From JAEUTH01 sp044230205 (GTDB lineage: Bacteria; Bacteroidota; Bacteroidia; AKYH767-A; OLB10), in assembly GCA_044230205.1 (NCBI GenBank), contig JBGARN010000013.1:1-52288 (forward strand): a stretch of 52,288 nt of DNA. The letters are read 5' to 3'. The notes beneath the pieces were generated by a model. It searched no databases. It was not told the origin of the DNA and saw nothing but the letters and a program-made list of their open reading frames with translations. Made by a program: the position numbers and the translations under genes. Of this stretch, positions 50,196 to 52,288 are shown in pieces; position 1 is the stretch's first letter; each line of letters opens with the position of its first letter.

Positions 50196-52288
50196 TTATT
50201 CAACAATAAACTTTTTAACGCCCCATATACCATTACCTTCTACTTTGGCAAAGTACATTCCCGGAGCAAGTTGCAATTGAAAATTATAATGGTCATTACC
50301 CTCTAGTCTGTCACTGTATACTGTGGCACCTTTTATATCTACAATGTTAAGCAGCATATTTACCGTCTTATTTAAATCGCTTGTATAAATAGTAAAGCTT
50401 CCATTATTCACTGCTGGGTTTAATGAAATATCCAGGGTCGGATTTTTTACAGATACAATATTGCTTATTGTGGCAAGGTTAGTTTCCCAAATACCACGGC
50501 CAAAAGTAGCTACATAAATTTTATTTAATGGCACATTAAACTCGATATCCTGAACTATAACATTAGGTAATCCAGTGCTTACATTAATCCACGTTTGTTG
50601 TAAAGGATCAAACATATAAATACCTACATCCGTAGCTGCCAGTAAAATATCCGATCCTGGAACTGACTTAACGCAGTTAACAGGTATATTAGGGAGGTTA
50701 AAGCTTATGTTCTGCCATGTAACCCCGGCATTAGTAGTTAAAAATACTTTATTCCCGGCACTGAATTGTGCCATACTAACGTAAGCCACTGAAGGATTAT
50801 TCTGACTAACATCAACACTGGTAAAGTATAATGAATCAGGCAGACCTGCTGTAATATCATTCCAGGTTGCCCCACCATTCATAGTAACATACATGCTACC
50901 CGGAATACTGTATTCATAACGAACCCGCTTTGCTGCATAAATAACATTACTGTTGGAATTAGCTACTGCAATTGAAGTAATTTCATTGTTTGCAATGCCA
51001 CCCGGAGGGAAATTTGAAATAACATTCCATGTAAAACCTCCATCGGTTGATTTACTTACATTAGCATTGCCGGCATATAAAGTTCCCGGCTGATTATAAT
51101 CTGCAATTATAGGCGTGGTCCATTCAGAAACTTCAACATTTGGATTCGGGTCAATACCTGTAAAATTGATACCGTCATCAGACGAATAACCAAAGTTTCC
51201 ATATTGACTTGATGCAATTACCACATCATCGTTAGCAGGATCAAGATAGTTGTCCATACCATCACCTCCATAGATAGTTGACCAACTTCCGTTTTCATAA
51301 TAAAATGTAGCATTGTCCTGTGCACCTGCAGCCAGTCTTCCTGATAAATTACGCGAACTGGATACACGGTAAAAGGAAGTTACCTGTAACCCGCTGCATA
51401 GGTTGGTCCATTGAGTAGGCCATGGGTTGCCATTATTAGCATCATTCCAGCTTTGGCCGATAATTGCACTTGTGCGATATAATCCACCATCATTACAAAC
51501 AAAAATATTTCCGGTTAAGGGTTGCTGTTGTATAAAATGAATGTCAGCATGAATGGTTGGGCCATAGTTAAGTGTCCAATGGCTGGCCGGATTAAATGTA
51601 TTTGCACCATCATCTGAAACATAAAGATTGACACCTCCTGCATAAACAATATCTCTATTTGTAGCATTTACACAAAGACCTAAATCATAATTACCCTGCC
51701 CACCTGTTGATGTTCCATCACCCCCACTCAAAATGTTGATTCCCGGATTTATATAATTCCAAGTTGAGCCTGCATCTGTTGATTTATAAAATCCATACAA
51801 ACCGTTGTTAATATCAACAGTAAGTGCATACAAGTAATTATTATCACTTGGTGCTAAAGCCAGTTTTACTCTTTGAACATCACCGGTTGAAGGAATGCCG
51901 GTATTAAGCATAGTCCATGTATTTCCAAAGTCTGTAGATTTATAAATTGCTGCATTACCATCATTTGCAGTTGCCACCCACCCTGTTGCGCAATACAACA
52001 CGTTAGGATTTACCGGATCCTGAACTAAATCCCATGCTAATGAATCGAGGATATGATTCCAGGTTGCACCTGCATCATCACTGCGATAAATTCCATTAAC
52101 ACCACAAGCAACCAGTTTGTTAGTATTGTTTGGTTGAATAATTATTTTTCTGATTAACGATGCATCACCATCTGTGAGTTGGAAAGTGAGACCGGTAGGA
52201 TTCCATGTAATTCCTCCATCTGTTGTTTTATAGACTCCTAATCCATAATGCGTGTTTCGCTTGCGACCATTAAGGTTTAATCCAAATC
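50196..52288 (-). CDS. BNR-repeat T9SS-sorted protein, 5' end outside the window
   Basis: The frame is open to the window edge, so at least 696 residues are present and the start is missing. It is built of BNR/Asp-box and sortilin-like repeats (IYKSTDFGNTWTMLNTG, FYKSTDAGSTWNYINPG, VSKSTDGGFTWNVISNFP, VYKTTDGGITWNP) forming beta-propellers, as in large secreted glycoside-like or VPS10-like proteins. The last ~80 residues are a T9SS sorting domain (SLNPAVNNGSFTIYTSD, MLLNIVDIKGATVYSDRL, LAPGMYFAKVEGNGIWGVKKFIVE). It ends 24 bases from the convergent acs stop. Function unknown. Confidence 0.85.
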   Translation of the reverse strand, partial: FGLNLNGRKRNTHYGLGVYKTTDGGITWNPTGLTFQLTDGDASLIRKIIIQPNNTNKLVACGVNGIYRSDDAGATWNHILDSLAWDLVQDPVNPNVLYCATGWVATANDGNAAIYKSTDFGNTWTMLNTGIPSTGDVQRVKLALAPSDNNYLYALTVDINNGLYGFYKSTDAGSTWNYINPGINILSGGDGTSTGGQGNYDLGLCVNATNRDIVYAGGVNLYVSDDGANTFNPASHWTLNYGPTIHADIHFIQQQPLTGNIFVCNDGGLYRTSAIIGQSWNDANNGNPWPTQWTNLCSGLQVTSFYRVSSSRNLSGRLAAGAQDNATFYYENGSWSTIYGGDGMDNYLDPANDDVVIASSQYGNFGYSSDDGINFTGIDPNPNVEVSEWTTPIIADYNQPGTLYAGNANVSKSTDGGFTWNVISNFPPGGIANNEITSIAVANSNSNVIYAAKRVRYEYSIPGSMYVTMNGGATWNDITAGLPDSLYFTSVDVSQNNPSVAYVSMAQFSAGNKVFLTTNAGVTWQNISFNLPNIPVNCVKSVPGSDILLAATDVGIYMFDPLQQTWINVSTGLPNVIVQDIEFNVPLNKIYVATFGRGIWETNLATISNIVSVKNPTLDISLNPAVNNGSFTIYTSDLNKTVNMLLNIVDIKGATVYSDRLEGNDHYNFQLQLAPGMYFAKVEGNGIWGVKKFIVE

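Overview
The window is a 52 kb stretch of a Bacteroidota chromosome. The evidence is the low G+C (roughly 38-40% by eye), several secreted proteins ending in type IX secretion (T9SS) sorting domains, Bacteroidota-type promoters (TAnnTTTG -7 boxes), few Shine-Dalgarno sequences, and typical families such as BBP2-like porins, DUF4421, DUF4396, Reg_prop propellers and FN3-tailed small proteins. I see no rRNA, tRNA, CRISPR array, intact transposase, integrase or phage gene. The genus cannot be named from this.

Layout. 1-8.7 kb: a truncated LysM/periplasmic-binding-like gene, guaA, an FN3-family small protein with a decayed tail, clusters of short repeats, an SBBP-repeat T9SS protein, an alkyltransferase-like protein, a frameshifted lolA-like gene, pyrG and a DUF1761 protein. 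8.8-13.0 kb: a 1-Cys peroxiredoxin, an APC permease and a membrane protein. 13.0-17.3 kb: a small metal-related islet (an unlisted 44-residue protein made of CxC motifs with its own terminator, a DUF4396 protein, and a truncated copper-associated-type secreted protein). The last of these is cut by two T9SS genes, each lying in a unit with its own inverted terminal repeats. 17.4-19.8 kb: lipoproteins and a membrane protein. 20.1-25.4 kb: a KdpD-like sensor kinase, an OmpR-type regulator, a Kup potassium transporter and an outer-membrane porin. 25.7-31.1 kb: a methyltransferase and a molybdenum cofactor cluster on the minus strand (moeA, mobA, moaD, a broken moeB, moaE, moaC-moaB fusion). 31.3-36.5 kb: small lipoproteins and a polyphosphate module (sixA-ppk1-ppx). 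36.8-39.6 kb: outer-membrane and lipoprotein genes. 39.9-46.0 kb: an RND efflux operon (adaptor, pump, TolC, small secreted protein). 46.3-52.3 kb: a fucose-type transporter and mutarotase, acetyl-CoA synthetase, and the 3' part of a large BNR-repeat T9SS protein.

Most genes are ordinary housekeeping or envelope genes. The most unusual parts are the cassette-like T9SS units at 14212-16826, the CxC mini-protein at 13055-13189, the potassium locus in which Kdp-type regulators sit beside kup instead of kdpFABC, and the palindrome that almost exactly fills the gap between two convergent stop codons at 5244-5271. At least four genes are broken (FN3 protein, lolA-like, moeB, copper-associated protein). 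Two of the lesions are single-base events in short runs and could be assembly errors; the copper-gene break is structural.
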